Assembly (NCBI GenBank): GCA_910587225.1
Contig: CAJULT010000002.1
Coordinates: 1-64,000, forward strand
Direction of reading: 5' to 3'
DNA length: 64,000 nucleotides
From: an uncultured Christensenellaceae bacterium
Lineage (GTDB): Bacteria > Bacillota > Clostridia > Christensenellales > UBA1242
Shown piece after piece: positions 18,206 to 27,053 of this stretch. A program made the position numbers and the translations under genes. The notes beneath the pieces were generated by a model, which made no database searches, had not been told where the DNA came from, and was given only the letters and a program-made list of their open reading frames with translations. How positions within the stretch are numbered: the stretch's first letter is position 1; each line of letters opens with the position of its first letter.

Positions 18206-18234
18206 ATCATAACATTATCAGTCTAAAATGTCAA
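18206..18234 (-). promoter_or_regulatory. leuS promoter
   Basis: Minus strand TTGACA (18229-18234), a 17 bp spacer and TATGAT (18206-18211) sit just ahead of the leuS ribosome binding site. Confidence 0.65.
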
Positions 18235-18272
18235 ACAAAATGCAATATGGCTTTTATTTGCTTTTTAGCAAT

Positions 18273-18309
18273 AAAAAAAGCGGCAACGCCGCTTTTGTGC
18301 CGTTGGCAC
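18273..18309 (-). terminator. Tandem-hairpin terminator of the frameshifted surface protein gene
   Basis: Reading the minus strand, the hairpin GTGCC...GGCAC (18297-18309) is followed by a second one, GCGGCGTTGCCGC (18280-18292), and a T7 run. The second is a classic intrinsic terminator. Confidence 0.75.
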
Positions 18310-18312
18310 TTT

Positions 18313-20088
18313 TTATGAATTCTCAAATCCTTTGCTCGCAAGATAGTTGTATACATTCTCACTTCCGCTTTGTCCACCAACTGCAAATAACCCTTCAGGC
18401 ACTGGCATACCATCATTGAGATTAGCGTTGTATGTAAATCCTCCAAAGTCATTTATGCTGCCATAAATCTTTTTGCCCTCTAGTTCAGTGTCAGAGAAAA
18501 CGCCTTTTGCATTAATTGCTGCAGCTGTGTTACCATTTATTGCCTTGCAATTAGCTCCGCTAATATTATATGCTCCGCTTGTTGAAATACTGCCAGTATC
18601 TAATAATTTATCACCAATAAATGCCCCGCACATTTCACCTTCAATTGTACTATTTTTAACTATACAATTTTCTATTATTACATTATCTGTAACAGCTCTA
18701 CCTACAAGTCCACCTGCACACCTTACACCATTCAAATTCGCATTTGTAACCATACAATTTCTGATAACAGCATTCACCAAAGTCCTTCCCGCTATTGCCC
18801 CAACATATGTTCCAACCGTTATAGTAGGACTATCAAGAATCAAGTTTGACACTGAAAGAGCATGAATAAATAGCCCAACATAACTAAAATCCCCTTCCGT
18901 AATTCTTAAATTTGAAACCTTGTATAACCCGCCATCAAAAACTCCCTTAAATTGGTTGTTATATCCTATCGGATACCACTGATGTGCGCCCAAGTCTATG
19001 TTTGCACCAAGTTTAAAATAAACACCATCAAAGTTGTTACCAAAACTGTCCCTAGACAGTTTTCCAAGCTGCCCTGCTGTTTTTATGATATATGGGTCAG
19101 TTTGAGTTCCTGTTCCGCCTGCAAAACTTGAAGCAACATATTCATCCTCAGCCCAAAACTTTTCAGCCCACTGAGCAGTAACTGTTGAATTGGTATATCC
19201 CATAGTTACAATGTTGTCACTTACACTTGTCGATGTTCCACTAGTTATCTTCCAGCCTGTGAAGTTAAATCCGTCGCGAGTTGGATTTTGCAAAGTATAT
19301 GTACTTGTATACTGAACGGAAACTGTTTTATTACTAGCGCTACCTGAGTAACTTCCACCATTTGGATTTATGGTAAGCGTATAATAATTAGCAGTCCAGT
19401 TTGCAGTTAAAGTTACACTTCCCCCACTTAGAGGTGTAATATTTTTAAAATATACTGCATTCGTACCATTTACGCATTTGGTAGTTGACGAAATTGAAGT
19501 AGTAGGATTTGCTGTTGTCCCCCACCTCGCTGTTGTCGTAATAAGACCTGATGTTACCATCCACCCTGCAAAGGTGTAACCCATTCGCGTAGGAGCTAAC
19601 ACTGAGAAAACCGAATCGTAGCTTTTTGCACCTAAACTTGTAGTAACTGTACTACCATTATATGTCCCGCCATTTGGATTAACATCAACTGTATAAGTGA
19701 TTGCCTCCCAATTAGCAGTCAATGTAACGCTTGCGTTATTTGTAGGGTTAAGATTTCTAAACCATACGGCATCATCACCATTAAAACACTTTGTCGAAGG
19801 AGAAGGAATGGAATTTATCGTTGTAGAAGGAGTTGCACCCCACATTGCAGTTGATGTATTAAGTCCCGATGTGACAGTCCACCCCGTAAAAACGTATCCA
19901 TCACGAGTTGGTGCTGGAATACCATAAGTTGAACCATAATCATGAGTGCTTTCAATTATGGAGCCACCGCTCATATTATAACCACCATTTGCATCAACCG
20001 TAAGATAATACTTGTTAGGGGTTGCCCAAGCATAAAAAACATATGACGATTGAGTAACAGTAAATGTATATTTTGTTGATGTTGACAC
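18313..20088 (-). pseudogene. C-terminal part of a frameshifted InlB-B-repeat surface protein
   Basis: This open frame (591 residues from a GTG at 20088) has no signal peptide and no ribosome binding site. The same frame stays open upstream to about 20271, with good coding sequence overlapping the end of the 20235-21101 frame. One extra T in the run at 20251-20254 would fuse the two as ...GVIF-QSTSLKAYA.... It contains three InlB-B/Flg_new repeats (DGYVFTGW, MGYTFAGW, DGFNFTGW, with 'NGGTY' openings) and then a parallel-beta, GLUG-like region ('GAIAGRT', 'GGLVGRA', 'GAFIGDK'). There is no LPXTG. I read it as the C-terminal part of one exported adhesin-like protein of about 940 residues, broken by a single-base deletion or an assembly error. 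Confidence 0.75.
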
Positions 20089-20234
20089 GGCTGCCGCAGT
20101 TGATGAATCAGTGGTAGTCCACCTATCAAATGTATAACCAGTAGATACTGAAGCTTGAACATAAGCCGATGAATCTAGGCGAGGGTATGAATTTGAAACG
20201 CTTACACTTGAAATCCCTTTCCTTGCATATGCCT

Positions 20235-21101
20235 TTAAACTTGTACTTTGAAAATTACACCTATATAGACACTAGAAAATCCTCTATATGAAGTAGCAGC
20301 AGTTAACTTAGTTCCCCATGTCAAAGTATAATCAGAATAATCATACCAACTCGCACTTACAACATACATGCCATCATAATAATACCCAGTCTTGGGAGAT
20401 GCAGAAATTGAGATAGTATCCCCCCAAAAAACATTACCAAAGGTGAGTCCATAAAACCCATATCCAACACCTTCTGAAGAGCTTTTGGTCTGTGTATAAC
20501 TGGAATTTCCATTTTTTATTGTGGCGCTGATAGTTCCGCCATTACTGCTTGTTGGGAAACTAACCTTATTAGGTCCCACATAGATCTCATATGAAGCTGA
20601 TTGCGCAAACTTTGCATATAAAGAAATCTGTTTACCATTGGCTATATTGGCTTCATACGGAGATGCGCTGCTTACAAAATATTCTGGGGCACATGTGTAA
20701 TCTGAAAACCAACCTATAAAAGTATAGCCGGATTTTGCAGTTGCATATCCTCTAACATCGCCGCCATTCTGCTGTTCCCATCCTCTTGAAAAAGAATATT
20801 CCGTATCATTCCCGTTTCCACTATTTGCCCATACCCCAAGAAAGCCTTTAAACTGAGCACTAACAGTTCCGCCCACCGTATCATACGCCTTGCCGTCAGG
20901 ATTATTACGATCAAATCGTTCAGCACGAAGCCAAAAATATCCATTTGTAGTTTCAGCGTTTGCATCATCTTCAACTTCGGCAGGCTTTTCTTCTTCCTGC
21001 TCAATGCTTGGAAGTTCAACTATTCCCGACAAAAATACTATTCCACCACTAAAAAGGCACAATGATAAAATTACTATAAATGCTTTAAAAAACTTTTTCA
21101 T
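20235..21101 (-). CDS. N-terminal part of the frameshifted surface protein
   Basis: The 288-residue frame starts at an ATG behind AAAGGAGG and carries a signal segment (MKKFFKAFIVILSLCLFSGG), an acidic linker, a 'SGYTFIGWF' repeat and a domain ending 'TSYRGFSSVYIGVIF'. It is a clear paralogue of the gene at 1-1271 over its whole length: same signal, same order, same 'NGNSSYxQTKSSS' and 'GYGFYG' segments. That paralogue continues in one frame into Bsp-like and InlB repeats, whereas here the frame closes and the repeats continue in another frame. A truncated secreted product could still be made. Confidence 0.8.
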   Translation of the reverse strand: MKKFFKAFIVILSLCLFSGGIVFLSGIVELPSIEQEEEKPAEVEDDANAETTNGYFWLRAERFDRNNPDGKAYDTVGGTVSAQFKGFLGVWANSGNGNDTEYSFSRGWEQQNGGDVRGYATAKSGYTFIGWFSDYTCAPEYFVSSASPYEANIANGKQISLYAKFAQSASYEIYVGPNKVSFPTSSNGGTISATIKNGNSSYTQTKSSSEGVGYGFYGLTFGNVFWGDTISISASPKTGYYYDGMYVVSASWYDYSDYTLTWGTKLTAATSYRGFSSVYIGVIFKVQV

Positions 21102-21120
21102 TGTGCCTCCTTTGTCTATT

Positions 21121-21149
21121 ATTCTACATATTTATACTAAATATGACAA
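21121..21149 (-). promoter_or_regulatory. Proximal promoter of the second surface protein gene
   Basis: Minus strand TTGTCA (21144-21149), 17 bp and TAGAAT (21121-21126). It is homologous to the element at 1300-1328. Confidence 0.45.
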
Positions 21150-21206
21150 ACATTTTACGCCATTTTTGAGTGTTTTAGCCTCTTTATCATACGTTTTTTA
21201 TTTTTT

Positions 21207-21234
21207 ATTTTAGCAAATCCCCCCCCCGCGTCAA
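21207..21234 (-). promoter_or_regulatory. Distal promoter with poly-C/G spacer (16 bp)
   Basis: Minus strand TTGACG (21229-21234) and TAAAAT (21207-21212) are 16 bp apart, with a nine-base homopolymer (C on the plus strand at 21219-21227) in the spacer. It is the sister of 1398-1426, one homopolymer base shorter. The flanks are also conserved: the bases around both hexamers are identical. Confidence 0.65.
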
Positions 21235-21294
21235 GCGGATGATGAAGAAAGATGAAAGTTTTTTAAATTTTCATCCTTTTTACGCAAAAATGTG

Positions 21295-21323
21295 TTGACA
21301 AAGCAGGTTTTTATGTGTATACT
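21295..21323 (+). promoter_or_regulatory. Promoter of rplJ-rplL
   Basis: TTGACA (21295-21300), a 17 bp spacer and TATACT (21318-21323) precede the L10 leader. Confidence 0.75.
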
Positions 21324-21330
21324 ATAAAGC

Positions 21331-21466
21331 GTTAAGATAAAAGTCTTGTCCATAGACAGCAAGTGCGTAATGCGTAAACACTTCGAAGTGTGCTTGCCGA
21401 GGAAAAGCAAATAGAATTGGTTTACCATCTCTATGCCCTTTTCCAGCGTGGCATAGAGATTTTTGT
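21331..21466 (+). ncRNA. Ribosomal protein L10 leader
   Basis: This leader has the expected parts of the L10/L12-binding element of Bacillota: CATAGACAGCAAGTG pairing with TGCTTGCCGAGG around a short hairpin (ACACTTCGAAGTGT), then a terminator-like hairpin (CTCTATGCC...GGCATAGAG followed by TTTTT) at about 21427-21465. In this family the L10-L12 complex binds its own leader and lowers expression when ribosomal protein is in excess. Confidence 0.85.
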
Positions 21467-21521
21467 TTTAATTAACACAAAATTCTGTAGCAAGAAATTG
21501 CGAAAAAAAGGAGAAAAGGAC

Positions 21522-22040
21522 ATGAGTGCTAATTTAGAAGCAAAAAAGCAGATTGTTAGCGAAATCAAAGACAAGCTTTCAAAAGCAAAGTCAGTTACAT
21601 TCGTTGACTATCGCGGACTTACTGTTGAAGAAGACACTGCTATGCGCCGTGAGTTCAAAAAGAACGGAAGCGAATACAAAGTCTACAAAAACAGATTAAT
21701 GCTCCTTGCACTTAACGAACTTGGTATCCAAGGTGCTGAACAATATCTTCAAGGCACCAGTGCGGTTGCTTTTAGTTATGATGATGAAGTGGCTGGCGCA
21801 AAAGTTGTTTGCGACGCTGCTGCAAAAACAAAGAAATTAACCGTTAAATTTGGTTTACTTAATGGAAACTTCGTTGAAGGCAAGGAAATTGAACAATTGG
21901 CAAAACTTCCAAGCAAAGAAGTTCTTATTGCCAAATTACTTGGGACTCTCAATGGGCCTGCTAGCGCACTTTGCAGAGTTCTTAATGCCCCTACCCAAGG
22001 GCTTGCTATCGCTTTAAATGCAATAGCTACAAAAAATTAA
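21522..22040 (+). CDS. rplJ: 50S ribosomal protein L10
   Basis: The 172-residue protein forms the base of the ribosomal stalk and binds L12 dimers through its C-terminal helix. '[20 protein letters not shown]' and '[11 protein letters not shown]' are characteristic. I start at the ATG at 21522 behind AAAAGGA; the frame is open further upstream but that lies within the leader. It is followed 20 bp later by rplL. Confidence 0.97.
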   Translation: MSANLEAKKQIVSEIKDKLSKAKSVTFVDYRGLTVEEDTAMRREFKKNGSEYKVYKNRLMLLALNELGIQGAEQYLQGTSAVAFSYDDEVAGAKVVCDAAAKTKKLTVKFGLLNGNFVEGKEIEQLAKLPSKEVLIAKLLGTLNGPASALCRVLNAPTQGLAIALNAIATKN

Positions 22041-22060
22041 TTATATTGGAGGAAATTAAA

Positions 22061-22438
22061 ATGGCTGATATCACAAAACTCGTTGAAGAAATTAAAACAT
22101 TAACAATCGTTGAAGTTGCCGATCTTGTTAAAGCTCTTGAAGAAGAGTTCGGCGTAAGCGCTGCTGCTCCAGTTGCAGTAGCTGCTGCTCCTGCTGCTGG
22201 CGCTGCTGCTCCTGCTGCAGAAGAAAAAACAGAATTCACTGTTGCACTTGAAGAAATCGGTGCTAACAAAATCGCTGTTATCAAAGTTGTAAGAGAACTC
22301 ACTGGTCTTGGACTTAGTGAAGCAAAAGCTCTTGTTGATGCTTGCCCAAGCACAATCAAAGAGAACGTTCCAACTGCTGAAGCAAAAGAAATGGAAGCTA
22401 AGCTTAAAGAAGCTGGCGCAACCGTTAAACTTAAGTAA
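22061..22438 (+). CDS. rplL: 50S ribosomal protein L7/L12
   Basis: The 125-residue stalk protein recruits translation factors. It has an N-terminal dimerisation part ([20 protein letters not shown]), an Ala/Pro hinge and the conserved C-terminal domain ([20 protein letters not shown]). TTGGAGGAA precedes the ATG at 22061. A strong terminator follows, so rpoB does not come next as it usually does. Confidence 0.97.
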   Translation: MADITKLVEEIKTLTIVEVADLVKALEEEFGVSAAAPVAVAAAPAAGAAAPAAEEKTEFTVALEEIGANKIAVIKVVRELTGLGLSEAKALVDACPSTIKENVPTAEAKEMEAKLKEAGATVKLK

Positions 22439-22463
22439 TCGAAATATAAAAGAATTTTGTGTT

Positions 22464-22496
22464 AAAAAAAAGCCACTCGGAAAGAGTGGTTTTTTA
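22464..22496. terminator. Terminator after rplL
   Basis: CCACTC...GAGTGG is flanked by an A run and a T run and can also serve the convergent DUF378 gene. Confidence 0.8.
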
Positions 22497-22497
22497 T

Positions 22498-22734
22498 TTA
22501 CTTTTTGTTGTTATCTCGCTCTGGACGAAGCCAAATCTTACCCATACTGATAATTGCCGAGATGATAAGCCAAATTGCCGCAAGCATAACCAAAACATAC
22601 ACGATTATTGCTCCAACATTGAAACCGCCAAAAATAGCAGTAACGAGATTCCATCTAAAAATACCAACAAGACCCCAGTTAAGTCCGCCGATAAGCAAAA
22701 TGATGAAAGCAATGATATTTGGAATAAACAGCAT
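22498..22734 (-). CDS. DUF378 family membrane protein
   Basis: The 78-residue protein has two TM segments and the 'IGGLNWGLVGIF' motif typical of DUF378 proteins, which are widespread small membrane proteins of unknown role. AAAGGAGGAG lies just before the ATG at 22734. It is monocistronic. Confidence 0.85.
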   Translation of the reverse strand: MLFIPNIIAFIILLIGGLNWGLVGIFRWNLVTAIFGGFNVGAIIVYVLVMLAAIWLIISAIISMGKIWLRPERDNNKK

Positions 22735-22804
22735 ATTTCTCCTCCTTTGCTACTATTCTGCGCAAAAGAAGCGATAATATACAAAATTGCTGGCAAGTCC
22801 GCAA

Positions 22805-22880
22805 TAACAGGCGTCGCCTGTTCGTAATTTAATGCTTTTTATTTATCATTGTTTCATTAAAAAATGACAACGCCACAAAA
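22805..22880. repeat. Degenerate intergenic repeat, copy 1
   Basis: The palindrome ACAGGCGTCGCCTGT, an AT-rich middle with ATTGTT, and the end ACAACGCCACAAAAAAA are shared in order with 32102-32180. It is probably a small dispersed element. The remainder of the 22735-22895 gap contains the cysS terminator. Confidence 0.4.
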
Positions 22881-22904
22881 AAAGCGGCTAAGCCGCTATT
22901 TTTT
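22877..22904 (-). terminator. cysS terminator
   Basis: The GCGGCTTAGCCGC hairpin is followed on the minus strand by T7 and overlaps the cysS stop codon. Confidence 0.8.
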
Positions 22905-24302
22905 AATTATTTCGTATCCGTCTTTGCTGTCTTTAATTGTGTAGCCTTTTTCATCTAACAGCAGACGAAGTCTGTCAGCCTCAGCGTAGTTTCGAGCCTG
23001 TTTTGCCTCCCAGCGCTCTTTCGCTAGCTTTTCAATTTCCGTATCTATTTGTGGCTGCTGCTCGGCTCTTGCCTCAAATTTAAGTCCAAGCACATCCCCT
23101 ACCATACGATTAATTACATATAGAAGTTCGCCAGCTCGATTATCTTCAAGTTTAGAGCCGAGTTTTATAAGTGCCAAGATTTGAGCAATCAGAACAGGAC
23201 TATTAAAATCATCGTCCATAGCCGCAAGGCAGGCGTCATAGATTTCTTTAACCTCACCGGTTGGCTCTTTTTCGGTATTTGTTTTTCCGCGAACGCTCAA
23301 AACAAATTCTTCAATTTTGTTTAATTGTTTTGCCGCTGCCGCGATTGCCTCATCGCTAAAATCAATTATGCTGCGATAATGGAACTGCAAAATGAAATAT
23401 CTAATGGTTTGCGCACCATACTTTTCAAATAGGCTTTCGAGCGTCATAGAATTGCCGAGTGATTTACCCATTTTAGTTCCGTTAATGGTAACAAGGTTGT
23501 TATGCATAAAGTAGTTCATTGGTACTCGTCCAGTGAGAATGTCCCCTTGCGCGCACTCGCACTCATGATGAGGGAACAAGTTATCAATTCCGCCGCCATG
23601 AATATCAAAGCGTTCACCTAAGAACTTACGCGAAAGCACCGAACACTCAATATGCCAGCCCGGGCAACCTTCTCCCCAAGGGCTATCCCATTTCATAAGG
23701 GTACGCGCATCAACGCTCTTCCAAAGTGCAAAGTCTTCTGGACTATGCTTATCGCTTGCGATGTCAATACGTTCCCCGCTCACTGTTTCGTCAAGTTTGC
23801 GATTTGAAAGCTGACCATAAGAGGAGTATTTATGAACATCAAAATAAACATTACCCTGTTTAGTCACATAGCCGTAGCCCGCGTCAATAATCTCCTGTAC
23901 CGCTTCAATTATATCCATAATAAAGCCAGTCGCACGAGGAGAGATGCTAGGGCGCAGAACATTTAGTGCGTCCATTGCTTTAAAATATTCACATTCATAT
24001 TTGTATGCTATTTCATAAGGGTCAAGCCCTTCAAGTTTAGACTGCTTTGAGATTTTATCTTCACCCTCATCGCCGTCACCAACAAGGTGACCTACGTCAG
24101 TTATATTTTGGACATATTTGACTTTATAGCCTAAAAACTTCAAATATCTATGAACAAGGTCAAAATTGACATAACTTTTTGCATGACCAAGATGTGGCAA
24201 GCCATAAACAGTAGGTCCGCAAACATACATGCCTACTCTACCTTCCACAAGCGGCTTAAATTCCTCTTTTTTACGAGTTTTAGTGTTATATATTCTCAGC
24301 AT
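22896..24302 (-). CDS. cysS: Cysteinyl-tRNA synthetase
   Basis: The 468-residue class I synthetase has the zinc-site cysteine in 'CGPTVYG', the HIGH variant HLGH, 'GGIDNLFPHHECECAQ' with further zinc ligands, and the KMSKS variant KMGKSLGNS. The C-terminal DALR-like helices end in a short KEEKGYT-type tail (DEKGYTIKDSKDGYEI). AAGGAAG precedes the ATG. It lies 34 bp behind a MarR-like gene on the same strand, with no T-box between them. Confidence 0.97.
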   Translation of the reverse strand: MLRIYNTKTRKKEEFKPLVEGRVGMYVCGPTVYGLPHLGHAKSYVNFDLVHRYLKFLGYKVKYVQNITDVGHLVGDGDEGEDKISKQSKLEGLDPYEIAYKYECEYFKAMDALNVLRPSISPRATGFIMDIIEAVQEIIDAGYGYVTKQGNVYFDVHKYSSYGQLSNRKLDETVSGERIDIASDKHSPEDFALWKSVDARTLMKWDSPWGEGCPGWHIECSVLSRKFLGERFDIHGGGIDNLFPHHECECAQGDILTGRVPMNYFMHNNLVTINGTKMGKSLGNSMTLESLFEKYGAQTIRYFILQFHYRSIIDFSDEAIAAAAKQLNKIEEFVLSVRGKTNTEKEPTGEVKEIYDACLAAMDDDFNSPVLIAQILALIKLGSKLEDNRAGELLYVINRMVGDVLGLKFEARAEQQPQIDTEIEKLAKERWEAKQARNYAEADRLRLLLDEKGYTIKDSKDGYEIIKK

Positions 24303-24336
24303 TTTGCTTCCTTTTTAATTATATATGCGCTGGCAG

Positions 24337-24720
24337 TTAAACTTTCCTATTTAAAAAATTTGAAAGCACATCAAGCGCCCTGTCAACTTCTGGATTAGTT
24401 GCACCAAGTTTAGTTTCAATAGGTTTTTTATATTCCTCTAAAAGAGTTTTACCCGCCTCAGTTAAATGAAGGACGCGACAGCGCTTGTCTATCTCGGCAG
24501 GGCCGATAACAACAAGTCCTTCACGTTCAAGTTCTCCACTCATAAGAGCGAAGTTGGACTTTTTGATGCCAAGTTTATCAATAATAACCGAAACAGAAAG
24601 GTTTTCATACATAGAGGCGAAAAATAAAATTTTCAGTTTCAATAAACTGAGACTTTTCTCCTGTTTCATCAGATTTTCTGCTAGCGATTCGATTTCTAAA
24701 AGTTTACTTGCTCTATCCAT
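24337..24720 (-). CDS. MarR-like winged-helix transcriptional regulator
   Basis: The 127-residue protein has the MarR arrangement: helix, then 'ILFFASMYENLSVSVIIDKLGIKK' (helix-turn-helix) and a wing with 'GPAEIDKRCRVLHLTEAGKTLLEEY'. I start at the ATG at 24720 behind GAAAGGA. The frame is open to 24774 but that lies in the promoter (TTGCGT, 17 bp, TATACT). Ligand and targets are unknown. It may be co-transcribed with cysS. Confidence 0.82.
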   Translation of the reverse strand: MDRASKLLEIESLAENLMKQEKSLSLLKLKILFFASMYENLSVSVIIDKLGIKKSNFALMSGELEREGLVVIGPAEIDKRCRVLHLTEAGKTLLEEYKKPIETKLGATNPEVDRALDVLSNFLNRKV

Positions 24721-24784
24721 AGTCCTTTCTCTCTTGTCCTTTTCTAGTATATCTAAAATTTTTGTTTGACGCAAGCGTTTTTAA

Positions 24785-24814
24785 TTGATTTTTCGTGATT
24801 AAATATATTAAAAT
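24785..24814 (+). promoter_or_regulatory. Promoter giving a predicted leaderless recD2 mRNA
   Basis: TTGATT (24785-24790), an 18 bp spacer and TAAAAT (24809-24814) leave 6 bp to the ATG at 24821. No ribosome binding site is visible. Confidence 0.5.
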
Positions 24815-24820
24815 ATAATC

Positions 24821-27052
24821 ATGAAAGTCGAAGGCGTGATTGACGAAATCATTTTCCGTAACGAGCAAAATGGCTACACCGTCATGATTGTAGACCAAAA
24901 CAACACTCCCGTAACCGCAGTTGGCAAAATGGTTTCTGCAAATATTGGTGAAAATATTTCTTTGGAAGGCGAGTTTACAAACTCAAAATATGGCTTCCAA
25001 TTCTCTTTTTCGTCCTATGAAGTTGTTATGCCCACCTCGCTGAAAGGAATTGAAAGATATTTATGCTCTGGTCTTATCAAAGGCGTTGGACCAGTAACCG
25101 CCAAAAACATTGTTGCTCACTTTGGTAAAGACACTTTTGATATTATTGAAATGTCCCCTTCTTCCCTTGCCGAAGTGAAAAATATCAGCATGAAGAAAGC
25201 ACTTGAAATAGGCGAAAAATTTAAAGAACTCAAAAAACTACAAAATAGCGTTATGTTTTTGCAGAAATATAATATTTCCACTAACATGGCTATGAAAATA
25301 TATGAAATCTATGGTGACCGCACCATTGATACTGTAAAAAGCAATCCTTACCGCCTAGTTGAAGACATTATGGGTATAGGCTTTTTGACCGCCGACCGAA
25401 TTGCCAAAAGTATAGGCATTCCCGTAGATAGCGAGTTTCGGGTTCGTGCAGGGCTTTTGCACGCCCTTAACAATGCAATAGAGCGTACTGGCAATACCTA
25501 CCTTCCAAAATATATGCTTGTAAATCAAGCGGTTGAGATTTTGGGCTTGCACTTTGAACAGTATCAAGAGCTTTACGATAAAGCTCTTGATGGGCTTATA
25601 CTAGATAAAACTATAAAAGTAATGTGGCGCGATAAGGTTGAAATAATTATGCTTACCAAGTATTACTTTTATGAAAATTCGGTTGCTCAAAAATTAAGCC
25701 TACTCAATAGGTCAGTTTTAAATGAAAAACTTGACATATCAGCAGAAATTGCCCACTTTGAACAAAAAAATAATATCGAGTTCCACGAAGAGCAGAAAAA
25801 TGCAATTATCACCGCTATAAATAATGGTGTATGCGTAATTACTGGCGGGCCGGGTACTGGTAAGACCACTATTATCAAATGCATAACTGAAATTCTTTCA
25901 CAAAACAAAAAGGAGTATATGCTACTCGCCCCTACTGGCAGAGCGGCAAAGCGTCTTGGCGATAGCACCGGTGTTGAGGCAAAGACTATACACCGCGCCC
26001 TTGAAGTTGGACAGGTCGGTGGCAGCCTTACTAAATTCGTTCATAACGAAAATAACCCACTTCTAACCGACGCTGTTATTGTAGATGAGGTTTCTATGGT
26101 GGACGTTGCGCTTATGAACCACCTTTGTAAAGCCCTACCCCGCGACTGCAAGCTTATCCTCGTCGGCGATAAGGACCAACTGCCAAGCGTTGGAGCTGGA
26201 AATGTGCTTGATGATATAATAGCCTGCGGCCGCATAGCAGTATCTATGCTTACCAAAATCTACCGCCAAAGCGATGATAGTTTAATTATTACAAACGCCC
26301 ACCTTATTAATAGTGGAAAAATGCCGCTTATCGACAACACTTCAAAGGACTTCTTCTTTGAAGAAAAAACCGAACTTTCCGAAATTAAAAATTCTATCAT
26401 TGATATGATTACAACAAGGCTTCCTAAGTTCACCGGACTTGAAAGCAGCCAAATTCAAATTCTCGCTCCCCTCAAAGCTGGCGTATGCGGAATTGATAAT
26501 CTAAACCGCTCCCTTCAAGAAAAGCTTAACCCACCTTCCATGCATAAACAGGAAATAGTGGTCGGCGAAACTATTTACCGCGAAGGCGATAAAGTTATGC
26601 AGACTTCAAATAATTATAATTTGGTTTGGAAACGCTTGAATGGCTTTTTGGAAGAGGAAGGCGAAGGCATTTATAATGGCGATATCGGCTTTATTGAAAA
26701 CATTGATTTTCAAACAAATGAGGTTACCATAGAGTTTGAGGACGGCAGACGCTGTCTCTACCCTCGCACCGAAATAAGCCAACTTTCACTTGCATATGCG
26801 ATTACTATTCACAAAAGCCAAGGCAGTGAGTTTGATGTGGTTGTAATACCAGTTATTGCTGGCGCAAGCATGATACTGACCCGCAACCTTATCTACACCG
26901 CAGTAACCCGCGCTAAGAAAATGGTGGTGCTTGTCGGCGAAAAGAAAAACCTAAGACGAATGGTTTCAAATAATTACACCGTTCAACGCTTTACCCTGCT
27001 TAAAGATTTATTAATGGCTACTGATGACAAAATTAACGAGTTATACAATTAA
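24821..27052 (+). CDS. recD2: RecD2-type ATP-dependent DNA helicase
   Basis: This 743-residue superfamily 1B helicase has the usual RecD2 length. It has an N-terminal OB-like region ('GVIDEIIFRNEQNGYTVMIV'), HhH repeats (about residues 85-190), Walker A GGPGTGKTTI, Walker B VIVDEVSMVD, and the C-terminal 'AITIHKSQGSEFDVVVIPV' and 'NLIYTAVTRAKK' motifs. RecD2 acts in DNA repair and replication restart without RecBC. Start: the only ATG, directly behind a -10 box. Confidence 0.95.
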   Translation: MKVEGVIDEIIFRNEQNGYTVMIVDQNNTPVTAVGKMVSANIGENISLEGEFTNSKYGFQFSFSSYEVVMPTSLKGIERYLCSGLIKGVGPVTAKNIVAHFGKDTFDIIEMSPSSLAEVKNISMKKALEIGEKFKELKKLQNSVMFLQKYNISTNMAMKIYEIYGDRTIDTVKSNPYRLVEDIMGIGFLTADRIAKSIGIPVDSEFRVRAGLLHALNNAIERTGNTYLPKYMLVNQAVEILGLHFEQYQELYDKALDGLILDKTIKVMWRDKVEIIMLTKYYFYENSVAQKLSLLNRSVLNEKLDISAEIAHFEQKNNIEFHEEQKNAIITAINNGVCVITGGPGTGKTTIIKCITEILSQNKKEYMLLAPTGRAAKRLGDSTGVEAKTIHRALEVGQVGGSLTKFVHNENNPLLTDAVIVDEVSMVDVALMNHLCKALPRDCKLILVGDKDQLPSVGAGNVLDDIIACGRIAVSMLTKIYRQSDDSLIITNAHLINSGKMPLIDNTSKDFFFEEKTELSEIKNSIIDMITTRLPKFTGLESSQIQILAPLKAGVCGIDNLNRSLQEKLNPPSMHKQEIVVGETIYREGDKVMQTSNNYNLVWKRLNGFLEEEGEGIYNGDIGFIENIDFQTNEVTIEFEDGRRCLYPRTEISQLSLAYAITIHKSQGSEFDVVVIPVIAGASMILTRNLIYTAVTRAKKMVVLVGEKKNLRRMVSNNYTVQRFTLLKDLLMATDDKINELYN

Positions 27053-27053
27053 A

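Noticed and set aside
18183..18230. T-box leader before leuS
   Set aside because: The promoter is within 50 bp of the start codon, leaving no room for a T-box; cysS and argS also lack one.
20235..20271. Programmed frameshift in the split surface protein gene
   Set aside because: The slip site would be only T4, shorter than known slippery runs, and there is no in-frame stop context or stimulator; a mutation or assembly error is simpler.
1484..22904. The identical GCGGCTAAGCCGC hairpins as a repeat family
   Set aside because: They are ordinary intrinsic terminators; short GC palindromes recur by function and the flanks are not shared.
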